Assembly (NCBI RefSeq): GCF_910585845.1
Contig: NZ_CAJUHF010000006.1
Span: forward strand, 1 to 64,000
Direction of reading: 5' to 3'
DNA length: 64,000 bases
DNA from: an uncultured Bacteroides sp.
GTDB taxonomy: Bacteria; Bacteroidota; Bacteroidia; Bacteroidales; Bacteroidaceae
The position numbers and the translations under genes were made by a program. Shown one piece after another: positions 16,591-25,335 of the stretch. The notes beneath the pieces were generated by a model. It had not been told where the DNA came from. It saw nothing but the letters and a program-made list of their open reading frames with translations, and made no database searches. Every line of letters begins with the position of its first letter. Position 1 is the first letter of the stretch.

Positions 16591-17162
16591 TATTCTTTTT
16601 CCCTCCTTTCTTGAATAGTCTTGTAACCTATTGGGGATTGCTGTATCTCTTTCTTTCGGGCCAATTGGGACAGAGCCATATAGACGTCGTCCAGTTCTTT
16701 ACGGTTGTCTTCGGACAGGTCGTTGATAGCGGAAAGCGTCTCCTCGCTCAGTTTTTCCAGTGCTTTTACCCGATTTTTCAGTTCTTCCAGTTCCTGGTGG
16801 GTATTTACAGCGGGCAGACCTTGGCGGATGGCAACGAAAGCCCGCATGATGGCGATGTTCACATAGATGGCTATGTCGCTGTTCAAGATGCCGGACAACA
16901 TGGCAAGCCCCTGTTCGGTGAAGGCGAAAGGCAGTTTGCGGATACCGCCCCAACTTGAAGTCACAAATTGTGACTTCAAGTTATCCCATTCTTCTTTATT
17001 TAGTTGGAACATAAAATCAGGCGGGAATCTTTTGATATTTCTTTTTACCGCCTGATTCAATACTTTTACTTCTACTTGGTAGAGTTCCGCCAAGTCTTTG
17101 TCCAGCATGACCCGGGTACCTCTCACCTCATATATTTTATTTTGAATAATTAGTTGTTCCAT
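16590..17162 (-). CDS. ORF6N-domain DNA-binding protein
   Basis: The protein has 190 residues from MEQLIIQNKIYEVRGTRVML. The ORF6N domain (KDLAELYQVEVKVLNQAVKR, then NIKRFPPDFMF and FAFTEQGLAMLSG) covers residues 1-110, and a coiled coil follows. ORF6N proteins are common in prophages and polysaccharide loci of Bacteroides and are thought to bind DNA. An upstream ATG (17243) is less likely since it would include the promoter-like TACTTTTG box at 17192. The gene abuts the GT4 gene and may regulate this locus. Confidence 0.82.
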   Translation of the reverse strand: MEQLIIQNKIYEVRGTRVMLDKDLAELYQVEVKVLNQAVKRNIKRFPPDFMFQLNKEEWDNLKSQFVTSSWGGIRKLPFAFTEQGLAMLSGILNSDIAIYVNIAIMRAFVAIRQGLPAVNTHQELEELKNRVKALEKLSEETLSAINDLSEDNRKELDDVYMALSQLARKKEIQQSPIGYKTIQERREKE

Positions 17163-17191
17163 AATCCTCGGAGGAGCTTGAATATTTTCGG

Positions 17192-17281
17192 CAAAAGTAC
17201 GTTTTTTGCGTGTTTGTTGTGTATAAAAGATTGTTTTTTTCACGGGTTTCTCACGGGTTTCGTTTAAAGTGGCTATCTTTG
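17192..17281. promoter_or_regulatory. Divergent promoter region (ORF6N gene and 17319 operon)
   Basis: A minus-strand TACTTTTG (17192-17199) serves the ORF6N gene. A plus-strand TATCTTTG (17274-17281) lies 38 bp before the plus-strand glycan operon. Both match TAnnTTTG. The direct repeat CACGGGTTTC occurs twice between them (about 17241 and 17253). Confidence 0.55.
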
Positions 17282-17318
17282 CGAGCCAGATAGACGATAC
17301 TTAAAAGCTAATGATGGT

Positions 17319-18170
17319 ATGGGAGAAAAAGGATTAAAAGGACTGGAGTTGTTGTGGCAGACATTCTTGAGTGTGGTGAAAATCCTGCTGCAATCCAAGT
17401 GGAACACCCGCTTGCCCTCTTCTTTCAGCAATCCGGACGAGTTGCTGATACTTGCCAACGGTCCTTCGCTGAACCGCACGATAGAGGAAGCCGCGGCTTT
17501 CGTCAAAGGGAAGACCCTACTGGCAGTGAACTTCTGCGTCACCTCACCCATGTTCGAGCGCCTGCGCCCCGAAATCTACCTGATCGCCGACCCGCTGTTC
17601 TGGATAGTTCCCGAGAAGCGTGTACAACTGTTTAAGACGATGGCTGAGAAGACAACGTGGGACATGAATTTCTTCGTCCCCGCCCGCGCCTTGAAGAACA
17701 AGGATTGGCAACCGCTCCTTGCCGGCAATCCGCACATCAAACTCCACATCTACAATACCACTCCGATCGAAGGCTTCCAAGGCTTCTGCAACTGGGTATT
17801 CCGCCGGGGATGGGGTGTTCCCCGCCCGCACAACGTGCTGATTCCGTCCATTGCCGTAGGACTTCGCCTGCCGTTCAAGAAGGTTTACCTGGCAGGTGCC
17901 GATCACTCTTGGCTGCCGGAAATCCACGTGACTGACGACAATGTGGTGCTGATGCATCAGAAACATTTCTACGACCAGAACAAATCGCATGCCGACACCG
18001 TGAAACAGGAGAACCTGAACAGTGCACGGCTCTACACGATACTTTATCACATGTACGTAGCTTTCAAATCCTATTTCGTGCTCGAGGCCTACGCCCGCCG
18101 CCTGGGCAAGGAGGTCATCAACGTCACCCCCGGCTCGTACATCGACGCTTTTAAACGGATGAAAATATGA
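17319..18170 (+). CDS. Putative glycosyltransferase with GxGPSL-type motif (GT42/DUF115-like)
   Basis: The 283-residue protein has LLILANGPSLNRTIEEA near residues 45-62. Further on, VLIPSIAVGLRLPFKKVYLA and GADHSW resemble the GNGPSL and GIDF regions of GT42 sialyltransferases and DUF115 proteins. It is the first gene of a four-gene operon and overlaps the cytidylyltransferase gene by 4 bp. It may transfer the CMP-nonulosonate made by the next genes to a glycan. This role is inferred from motif and context; no family match could be run. Confidence 0.6.
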   Translation: MGEKGLKGLELLWQTFLSVVKILLQSKWNTRLPSSFSNPDELLILANGPSLNRTIEEAAAFVKGKTLLAVNFCVTSPMFERLRPEIYLIADPLFWIVPEKRVQLFKTMAEKTTWDMNFFVPARALKNKDWQPLLAGNPHIKLHIYNTTPIEGFQGFCNWVFRRGWGVPRPHNVLIPSIAVGLRLPFKKVYLAGADHSWLPEIHVTDDNVVLMHQKHFYDQNKSHADTVKQENLNSARLYTILYHMYVAFKSYFVLEAYARRLGKEVINVTPGSYIDAFKRMKI

Positions 18171-18919
18171 AAGATGGAATAATCATTCAGGCACGCACCG
18201 GCTCTACCCGGCTGCACAACAAGATTCTGCTCCCCTTCTACGGCGAACAGCGCATCATCGACATTCTGATAGCCAACATCCGGCAGGCCTGTCCGGACAA
18301 GTGCATCGTGCTTGCCACGACCGCACGCCCGCAGGATGACGTGCTTGCCGAAGTGGCACACCAGGCAGGGATTCTCTGCTTCCGCGGCGATGAGGACAAC
18401 GTGCTCGACCGCTTTATCCGTGCTGCCGAAGCCTTCGATATCGACCGCTTCATCCGTGTCTGTTCGGACAATCCTTTCCTGCGCCCTGAGACGTTCAACA
18501 CGTTCTTCGCGGAGCACACCTTCGCACCCGCCGACTACATCGCCTACGGCTTTGCCGACGGACGCCCCACCATCAAGTCCCACCTGGGGCTGTATGCCGA
18601 ACTGACCACTACGGACGCCCTGCGCCATGCTGCCATCGCCACGCAAGAGAAACTCTATGTGGAGCATGTCACCATCTATCTCTATACGCATCCCGAAGCT
18701 TTCAACGTACGCCTGCTGCCGCTGCCCGACGAACTGGAAGGCCGCTTCGACCTCCGCTTCACGCTCGACACCCCAGAAGACTTCACCTTGCTGCAAGAGC
18801 TGTATGCCACCTTCTACGAGAAGACCGACCGTAGCATTCACGCCCTTCTCCAACTGGTGAAGGCGCATCCCGAATACCGCGCCAAGATGCTGGAGAACAT
18901 TGCGAAGAATGAGAAATGA
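18167..18919 (+). CDS. SpsF-like cytidylyltransferase
   Basis: The 250-residue nucleotidyltransferase has GIIIQARTGSTRLHNKILLP as the nucleotide-binding loop, FIRVCSDNPFLRPE as the metal-binding region and LRFTLDTPEDF near the end. SpsF and NeuA/KdsB-type enzymes activate acidic sugars with CTP. Next to a NeuB-like synthase and a type C0 HAD phosphatase, it is the likely CMP-nonulosonate synthetase. It overlaps the gene before it by 4 bp (ATGA). Confidence 0.82.
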   Translation: MKDGIIIQARTGSTRLHNKILLPFYGEQRIIDILIANIRQACPDKCIVLATTARPQDDVLAEVAHQAGILCFRGDEDNVLDRFIRAAEAFDIDRFIRVCSDNPFLRPETFNTFFAEHTFAPADYIAYGFADGRPTIKSHLGLYAELTTTDALRHAAIATQEKLYVEHVTIYLYTHPEAFNVRLLPLPDELEGRFDLRFTLDTPEDFTLLQELYATFYEKTDRSIHALLQLVKAHPEYRAKMLENIAKNEK

Positions 18920-19005
18920 CATAAAGGCATGACGCACCCGCTTCCCGTCCCAGAAAAAGGCAGGGGAAACCGATCTGAAGACAGTAATAAACCTAAGATA
19001 ACCGA

Positions 19006-20049
19006 ATGAACAGTACATATATTATCGGAGAAATCGGTCAGAACCATAACGGTTCCGTTGATATAGCCAAATTGATTGTAGACCTGGTATCCCGCCCCGT
19101 CCGTGAGGAAGTGTTCGATATAGAACTTCGTCCGATGGATGCCGTGAAAATGACCAAACGTGATTTGAATGAGGAACTGACAGACTCCCAGATGAATCGT
19201 TCTTACGATTCTCCCCATTCTTTCGGACGCACCTACGGCGAGCACCGCGCTTTTCTGGAGCTGACGGACGAGGAACACTTTGAAGTCTATAAGCACGCCA
19301 AATCTTTAGGGCTTGATTTTGTAGAAACGCTCTGTTCAAAAGGCTGCCTCTCTCTGCTGAAACTTTTCACGCCCGACCGCCTGAAAGTGGCAAGCCGCGA
19401 CCTCACTAACCTCCCCTTGCTGGAAGTGATGGCGGAGACACGGATACCCATCATCCTGTCCACCGGCATGGCGGGTAGGAAGGAACTGGATGATGCCTTG
19501 GAAGTGATCACCCGCTATCATAATGATATTTCCATCCTGCACTGCGTATCCCAATACCCTACCCATCCCGATAATCTCAATCTGAAGACTATCAGCTACC
19601 TGAAACAGCATTATGGCCAGTACACTATCGGTTTCTCCGACCACACCATCGGCATCGCCGCCCCTATTGTTGCCGTAGGAATGGGTGCCGAAATGATAGA
19701 GAAGCATGTCACCATCGACCGCCGCATGAAGGGAACTGACCAGCAAGGCTCTTTGGGACCGGACGGGGTGAACCGCATGATACGCGACATCCGGATAGCT
19801 GAACGTTGGTTGGGGAAAGAAGAGTTGTACATCGACGCTTCCGTGGCTTCGGCAAAGGTGAAGCTGGAACGCTCCATCGCTACCCGCCGCACGCTGCATC
19901 CTGGCGAGGTCATCGCAGAGGAGGACCTCCATCTGCTCAGTCCCGGCGACGGCTTCAAGTGGGCGGAGCGCGACAAGGTCATAGGACATAAGGTGCTGAA
20001 GGAGATTCCGCGCAATGAGATTGTATATCCTGCGTTGATTGAATCGTGA
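19006..20049 (+). CDS. NeuB-like nonulosonate (sialic acid/Kdn-type) synthase
   Basis: The protein has 347 residues. It starts STYIIGEIGQNHNGSVDIAK, the NeuB signature. IILSTGMAGRKELDDAL and YTIGFSDHTIGIAAPIVAVG form the TIM-barrel active site, and the last 60 residues (RRTLHPGEVIAEEDLHLLSP) form the antifreeze/SAF domain. Such enzymes condense phosphoenolpyruvate with a hexose or hexosamine derivative to give a nine-carbon acid. With the phosphatase gene 66 bp downstream, a 9-phosphate product (as in the Kdn pathway) is plausible. There is no epimerase in the operon, which fits a substrate taken from general metabolism. Confidence 0.88.
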   Translation: MNSTYIIGEIGQNHNGSVDIAKLIVDLVSRPVREEVFDIELRPMDAVKMTKRDLNEELTDSQMNRSYDSPHSFGRTYGEHRAFLELTDEEHFEVYKHAKSLGLDFVETLCSKGCLSLLKLFTPDRLKVASRDLTNLPLLEVMAETRIPIILSTGMAGRKELDDALEVITRYHNDISILHCVSQYPTHPDNLNLKTISYLKQHYGQYTIGFSDHTIGIAAPIVAVGMGAEMIEKHVTIDRRMKGTDQQGSLGPDGVNRMIRDIRIAERWLGKEELYIDASVASAKVKLERSIATRRTLHPGEVIAEEDLHLLSPGDGFKWAERDKVIGHKVLKEIPRNEIVYPALIES

Positions 20050-20115
20050 GGCACCCTTTTTCATTCTCATTTTATTCTCATTTCGTTTTTATCCCATAAA
20101 CCCTAAATAAGATTT

Positions 20116-20613
20116 ATGTTACCCAAGTTAGTTATTACAGATATTGATGGTGTTTGGACAGACGGCGGAATGTATTACACCGCCGAAGGTGACGTCATGA
20201 AGCTCTTCTCCGTAAAAGACGGCTGGGGCGTCATCTTCCTCCGCGAACTGGGCATTCCCGTAGCCATCATGACAGGCGAGAACTCCGCCCTCGTACAGAA
20301 ACGGGCGGACAAACTGAAAATCAACCGTTGCTACCTGCACGTCGGCGACAAACTGACGAAAGCCAAAGAGGTCTGCGAGGAAATGGGCATCACGCTGGCA
20401 GATGTCGCCTTCATCGGCGACGACCTGAACGACATCCGCCTGCTGCGTGCGGTCGGCTTCAGCGCTTCTCCCTGCAACACGCCCGACTACGTGAAGCGCG
20501 AAGTAGACTACGTGACAACAGCCCACGGCGGCTTCGGCGCATTCCGCGAGTTCGTAGAGAAGCTGCTGGCGGACAACGGCATGCTGGAGACGGTACTCCA
20601 GAAGTTCATGTAG
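20116..20613 (+). CDS. HAD type C0 phosphatase (KdsC / Kdn-9-phosphate phosphatase-like)
   Basis: The 165-residue protein has motif I ITDIDGVWTDGGMYY, motif II MTGENS, and motif IV VAFIGDDLNDIRLLR. It lacks a cap domain, as in KdsC and the Bacteroides Kdn-9-phosphate phosphatase, which work as tetramers. It should remove the phosphate from an 8- or 9-phosphorylated ulosonic acid. The neighbouring NeuB-like synthase and CMP transferase favour a nine-carbon substrate over Kdo. It is the last gene of the plus-strand cassette. Confidence 0.88.
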   Translation: MLPKLVITDIDGVWTDGGMYYTAEGDVMKLFSVKDGWGVIFLRELGIPVAIMTGENSALVQKRADKLKINRCYLHVGDKLTKAKEVCEEMGITLADVAFIGDDLNDIRLLRAVGFSASPCNTPDYVKREVDYVTTAHGGFGAFREFVEKLLADNGMLETVLQKFM

Positions 20614-20615
20614 GT

Positions 20616-21626
20616 TTATCTCTCTTTGATGCGTGGCAGGGGAATGAACAGGGAAACCATGCCGCGCACTTTTTTCAGTACCCTCATGACCCGCTCACGG
20701 GCTGTGGGTTTCAGTGGAATTTCCTTGGCAGCCAACTCCTGCCTGCTCCATTCGGGACGGTACCGGAGCAGTCTTTCTTCTGCGTCCCGGATCTTACTCT
20801 CTGCAGCCGACACCTGCCTGTAGTAACGGATCAGGTTCAGGCAAATCTGCGTGTGGGCATTGCGCAAGGCATCGCAAACCTCCGTGCGCTGCACCTGTTC
20901 GAAGTGAGCGATCAGCAGTTCGCGTACGGTCAGGGCGGTGTCCAGTTTCCGGTCCATTCCTGTCATACTCCATATCGCCTTGCCGTGTTGCCGGTAGACT
21001 GCCATCGGACGGTTGATGTAGTGTATATCCCCGTATTGCGCATTAAGCATATGCAGGGCATAGTCGTAGGTGCTTACCTGAGCAAACCAGTCGGGAAAGT
21101 CACCGAACAGCCCTTTGCGGAAGACGGCGGAGACATTGGTGATGTAGTTACTACGCGCCAAGTCGATCAGGCAGGTATCCGACTTCTGTCCTCCGCCGTT
21201 ACTGAGGCTCTTTGTCCCGTTATCCTCGAAGTAGTTGATTACCCGGTGGAAGCAGGTGGAACAGCTGGGATGCGTGTCGAGGAAGTCAGCTTGTATCTGC
21301 AACTTATGCCGGTCTATCCAGAAGTCATCTCCTTCGCAGATGGCGACGTACTTTCCGCGGCAATTCGCATAGGTTTGCAGAAAGTTCTCTATCAATCCTA
21401 AGTTCCGTTCGCGGCTGAACAGCCTGATCTGTTGCGGATGGGTATCGCGCCACTTCCGGCAGATGGCATCCGTACGGTCCGTGCTGGCATCATTGCCTAT
21501 GACGAGTTCGAATCTGAAATCCGTCTCTTGCAGCATGACGCTGCGTATAGCCTCATCGATGTATCGTTCTTGGTTGTAGGTCAGCATCAGTACGCTGACC
21601 TTTATCGTTTCTTCCGGTTTCATCAT
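20616..21626 (-). CDS. Glycosyltransferase family 2
   Basis: The 336-residue protein starts IKVSVLMLTYNQERYIDEAI and has ELVIGNDASTDRT and GKYVAICEGDDFWID (a DD metal site). It stops 2 bp from the convergent phosphatase gene. It lies 32 bp downstream of the flippase gene on the same strand, so the two form an operon. It is likely to add a sugar to the exported repeat unit. The acceptor is unknown. Confidence 0.9.
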   Translation of the reverse strand: MMKPEETIKVSVLMLTYNQERYIDEAIRSVMLQETDFRFELVIGNDASTDRTDAICRKWRDTHPQQIRLFSRERNLGLIENFLQTYANCRGKYVAICEGDDFWIDRHKLQIQADFLDTHPSCSTCFHRVINYFEDNGTKSLSNGGGQKSDTCLIDLARSNYITNVSAVFRKGLFGDFPDWFAQVSTYDYALHMLNAQYGDIHYINRPMAVYRQHGKAIWSMTGMDRKLDTALTVRELLIAHFEQVQRTEVCDALRNAHTQICLNLIRYYRQVSAAESKIRDAEERLLRYRPEWSRQELAAKEIPLKPTARERVMRVLKKVRGMVSLFIPLPRIKER

Positions 21627-21658
21627 TTTCGAATTGTATTAAGAAGATTTGCTTTCCT

Positions 21659-23134
21659 TCATCGGCGGTCCGCGCCGGCGGTCGTATCTTCAGGATAGGG
21701 TTTCCGCTTCAGCAGGTAGTGCAAGCTTTCCCTAAACACGACGGACTTCAGGCCCCACATCAGAAGGAGGTAGAGCGAAGCGGCAAGAGCCACTTTCACT
21801 AACAGCGAAAGATAGACATTAGCAATATACCCCGCGACCCAATAAGTGAACGCCATGACAGCTGCAGCGATGAACAGGTAAGGCACAATATCCTTCAACG
21901 TATCGAGCAGGTGAATCCCGATATGCTTGTGGGCAAAGTAGTGCCACACCAGTAGCCAAAGCATATTGACCGTAGTGTAGACTATCAGCATGACATTCAA
22001 CCCATAGGGATGACTGCACAATACGCACAGCAGCTGGAAGATGCCCAGTGCGATGGTGTTCCACATATAGATGTTCGGCCGTCCGAGGCTGTTCATCAGA
22101 TTGGAGTAGAGGGTGGCTATCGGCATGAACGCTCCCCACACGCATAGAATCTGCATGACAGGCACACTGTCCAGCCACTTGTCCGTGACGCTGATCATGA
22201 TCAGCTCGTGCGAGACGATGCCCAGTCCCAGCATGGCAGGGAAAGAGACGAAGGCAGTGAAGCGCATCAGCTTGCGGAATACGTTTTGCAGACGTTGCCG
22301 GTCTTCCGTCACTTCCCTGAAGATGGGTTGTCCGACACTGTTTATCATCCCAGAGATGGTGGAATAGCCCATAGTGGTCCATTTGCTTCCTTGTGAATAG
22401 TATCCCGTCTGTTCGATGGTATAGAGACGCCCCAAGAGGGCGGAGAAGATGTTGTTGTTGAAGTGTGTGAACAGCGAGGTCAGGAGCAGCTTGCTGCTGA
22501 AGGGTAGCAACGCCCGCAACGGGCGCATGTCGAACGACAGCGTGGGATGCCAAGGCGAACGTATCCAAAGCAGTACGACATTGGCGCCGATATAGAGGAT
22601 TGTTTGCAGGGCAATTCCCCAATACCTCCAACCGTGGTAGGCGCAAGCGACGCCTGCTATTCCCGAAACGAGGATGGCGACAATCTGTATCTGGCTGCGC
22701 TCTTTCACCATAAGATTACGGAAGAAGTATGCCGTGTGGGCAGTGCCGAAACTTCCGATAAGGAACCCAAGGAACTGGAAGCGCGCCAACCTCGTCAGCT
22801 CCGGAGTGTCATAGAAGTCGGCTATGAGGGGTGCGCAGGCGGAAAGCAGCAGATAGAGCGATGTACCGACACCGATACTGAACCAGAACACAGCGTTATA
22901 ATCTTCGTGCTTCACCGCTTTCTTGTTGACAATGGCAAGAATGAAGCCACTTTCCGAGAAGACTCCGGCCATGGCGGAAAAGATAGTCAGCACAGCCACC
23001 ATACCGTAATCGGTACTGTCCAGCAGGCGGGCGAGGAATATCCCGAAGACAAGGTTCAGCAATTGCATGGCACCATTGCCTATACCGCCCCACAATAATC
23101 CTTTGGCTGTTTTTTCTTTTAGCGATGCTCCCAT
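21659..23134 (-). CDS. Wzx-type polysaccharide flippase (MOP superfamily)
   Basis: The 491-residue protein has about 12-14 hydrophobic segments, with the family start KTAKGLLWGGIGNGAMQLLN and LARLLDSTDYGMVAVLTIFS. It would flip lipid-linked oligosaccharides across the inner membrane. It is the only exporter of the locus and probably handles the glycan built by the GT2, GT4 and nonulosonate enzymes. No polymerase lies beside it; the nearest ligase/polymerase-like gene is at 34.5 kb. Confidence 0.9.
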   Translation of the reverse strand: MGASLKEKTAKGLLWGGIGNGAMQLLNLVFGIFLARLLDSTDYGMVAVLTIFSAMAGVFSESGFILAIVNKKAVKHEDYNAVFWFSIGVGTSLYLLLSACAPLIADFYDTPELTRLARFQFLGFLIGSFGTAHTAYFFRNLMVKERSQIQIVAILVSGIAGVACAYHGWRYWGIALQTILYIGANVVLLWIRSPWHPTLSFDMRPLRALLPFSSKLLLTSLFTHFNNNIFSALLGRLYTIEQTGYYSQGSKWTTMGYSTISGMINSVGQPIFREVTEDRQRLQNVFRKLMRFTAFVSFPAMLGLGIVSHELIMISVTDKWLDSVPVMQILCVWGAFMPIATLYSNLMNSLGRPNIYMWNTIALGIFQLLCVLCSHPYGLNVMLIVYTTVNMLWLLVWHYFAHKHIGIHLLDTLKDIVPYLFIAAAVMAFTYWVAGYIANVYLSLLVKVALAASLYLLLMWGLKSVVFRESLHYLLKRKPYPEDTTAGADRR

Positions 23135-23251
23135 TTATCTGCTTAAAAGAGGTTGTCTCCAAAGCGCTTCTTTCACTTTGGATAAGTAAAAGCATTTCCT
23201 CTTTGATGTTGTGAGAGGAAATATTTCGTCTATGTTTAATATAATAAAATG

Positions 23252-23284
23252 ATGCAGCTGCCCAACTTTCGGGGGCAGCCGCAT
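23252..23284 (-). terminator. Terminator of metG
   Basis: ATGCGGCTGCCC pairs with GGGCAGCTGCAT (one G-T pair) around a 9-nt loop on the minus strand, followed by ATCATTTTATTAT. The T-run is weak but the stem is strong and lies 12 bp after the metG stop. Confidence 0.7.
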
Positions 23285-23295
23285 TTAAATTTATT

Positions 23296-25335
23296 TTATT
23301 TCACTTCACTACCCGGCTTCACCTCCTTCATGGTCGTCACCACAGAAAGTGAACCGTCGAAGTTTTCGGCGGAAAGGATCATGCCTTCGCTGACGATTCC
23401 TTTCAGTTTGCGCGGTGCGAGGTTAGCGATGAAGCATACCTGCTTTCCGACCAACTCTTCCGGTTTGTAATGCTGCGCGATGCCGCTTACGATGGTACGG
23501 TTCTCCAGTCCGTCGGCAATCTTGAATTGCAACAGTTTGTCGGCTTTGGGCACCTTCTGGCATTCCAGCACGGTACCGACACGGATATCCAGCTTCATGA
23601 AGTCGTCAAACTCGATGTTCGGACGGATGGGATTTGCTTTGTAATTGGCTTCCTCGTTGGCTTTCTTCGTATCGAGCAACTTCTGCACTTGTGCTTCGAT
23701 CACGCTGTCCTCGATCTTCTCGAAAAGCAGTTCGGGTGTACCCAGTTGGTGTCCGGCAGGCAGCAGGTCGGTACTTCCCAAAGTCGCCCAGTCGAAGGTC
23801 GACATATTCAGCATGTTGCGCAGACGCCCGCTGCTGAACGGCAGGAACGGTTCGAAGGCAATGGCAAGGTTGGCAACCAGTTGCAGGGAGATGTTCAGGA
23901 TGGTTGCTACACGGTCCATGTCCGTCTTGGCAAGCTTCCAGGGCTCGGTATCTGCGAGGTACTTGTTTCCGATGCGGGCAAGGTTCATCGCCTCTTTCTG
24001 CGCGTCGCGGAACTTGAAGACGTCGAGCAGTTTCTCCACTTCCGCCTTCACGTCGGAGAACTCTTTCAGGGTCTCGCGGTCATAGTCCGTCAGCTCGCCG
24101 GCGGCAGGCACTACACCGTCGAAGTACTTCTTGGTGAGTTGCAAGGCGCGGTTCACGAAGTTACCGTAGACGGCAACCAGCTCATTGTTGTTGCGTGCTT
24201 GGAAATCTTTCCAAGTGAAGTCGTTGTCTTTCGTCTCCGGAGCATTGGCGGTGAGCACGTAGCGCAGCACATCCTGCTTTCCAGGGAAGTCGGCGAGGTA
24301 CTCGTGCAACCATACCGCCCAGTTGCGTGAGGTGGAAATCTTGTCACCTTCCAGGTTCAGGAACTCGTTGCTCGGCACGTTATCCGGCAGGATATAGCTT
24401 CCTTCAGCCTTCAGCATGGCGGGGAAGACGATGCAATGGAACACGATATTGTCTTTTCCGATGAAGTGTACAAGGCGTGTTTCAGGGTCTTTCCACCACT
24501 TCTCCCAAGAGTCGGGCAGCAGTTCTTTCGTGTTGCTGATGTAACCGATGGGGGCGTCGAACCATACGTACAGCACTTTTCCGTCGGCACCTTCCACGGG
24601 CACGGGAATACCCCAGTCGAGGTCGCGGCTTACGGCACGGGGTTGCAAGCCCATGTCGAGCCAGCTTTTGCACTGGCCGTAGACGTTGGGGCGCCACTCT
24701 TTGTGGTCTTCCAGAATCCACTGGCGGAGCCAGCTTTCGTGCTTGTCGAGGGGCAGATACCAGTGTTTCGTTTCGCGCATCACGGGTTTGCTTCCGCTGA
24801 TGGCGCTCTTCGGGTTAATCAGGTCCGTAGGGCTGAGGCTGGTGCCGCACTTCTCGCATTGATCGCCGTAAGCGCCTTCGGCATGGCAGTGGGGACATTC
24901 GCCTGTGATATATCGGTCGGCAAGGAAAGTCTTGGCTTCCTCGTCGTAATATTGCATGCTGGTCTTCTCGATGAACTCACCTTTGTCGTAGAGTTTGCGG
25001 AAGAAGTCGGAAGCCGTGTCATGGTGCGTCTTCGACGAGGTGCGGCTGTAGACATCGAACGAGATACCGAACTCTTTGAAAGAATCCTTGATGAGCGTGT
25101 GATAACGGTCTACGACATCCTGCGGCGTCACGCCTTCCTTCTTGGCGCGTATCGTGATGGGTACTCCATGCTCGTCCGAGCCTCCGATAAAGATTACATC
25201 TTCCTTTTTCAGTCTCAGATAGCGGACGTAGATATCGGCGGGTACATACACTCCTGCCAGGTGTCCGATATGAACCGGTCCGTTGGCGTAGGGCAATGCC
25301 GACGTCACGGTGGTGCGTTTGAATTTCTTTTCCAT
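23296..25335 (-). CDS. metG: Methionyl-tRNA synthetase
   Basis: This is a 679-residue class I synthetase. The HIGH motif is in ALPYANGPVHIGHLAG, zinc knuckles are CPHC and CEKC (residues about 145-165), and the KMSKS-like motif is KISTS. The C-terminal EMAP-like tRNA-binding domain (FDDFMKLDIRVGTVLECQKV) covers the last 110 residues. It attaches methionine to tRNA-Met. It is full length for the Bacteroidetes form and transcribed alone, with a -7 box CAAAGATA (plus-strand reading) at 25386-25393. Confidence 0.98.
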   Translation of the reverse strand: MEKKFKRTTVTSALPYANGPVHIGHLAGVYVPADIYVRYLRLKKEDVIFIGGSDEHGVPITIRAKKEGVTPQDVVDRYHTLIKDSFKEFGISFDVYSRTSSKTHHDTASDFFRKLYDKGEFIEKTSMQYYDEEAKTFLADRYITGECPHCHAEGAYGDQCEKCGTSLSPTDLINPKSAISGSKPVMRETKHWYLPLDKHESWLRQWILEDHKEWRPNVYGQCKSWLDMGLQPRAVSRDLDWGIPVPVEGADGKVLYVWFDAPIGYISNTKELLPDSWEKWWKDPETRLVHFIGKDNIVFHCIVFPAMLKAEGSYILPDNVPSNEFLNLEGDKISTSRNWAVWLHEYLADFPGKQDVLRYVLTANAPETKDNDFTWKDFQARNNNELVAVYGNFVNRALQLTKKYFDGVVPAAGELTDYDRETLKEFSDVKAEVEKLLDVFKFRDAQKEAMNLARIGNKYLADTEPWKLAKTDMDRVATILNISLQLVANLAIAFEPFLPFSSGRLRNMLNMSTFDWATLGSTDLLPAGHQLGTPELLFEKIEDSVIEAQVQKLLDTKKANEEANYKANPIRPNIEFDDFMKLDIRVGTVLECQKVPKADKLLQFKIADGLENRTIVSGIAQHYKPEELVGKQVCFIANLAPRKLKGIVSEGMILSAENFDGSLSVVTTMKEVKPGSEVK

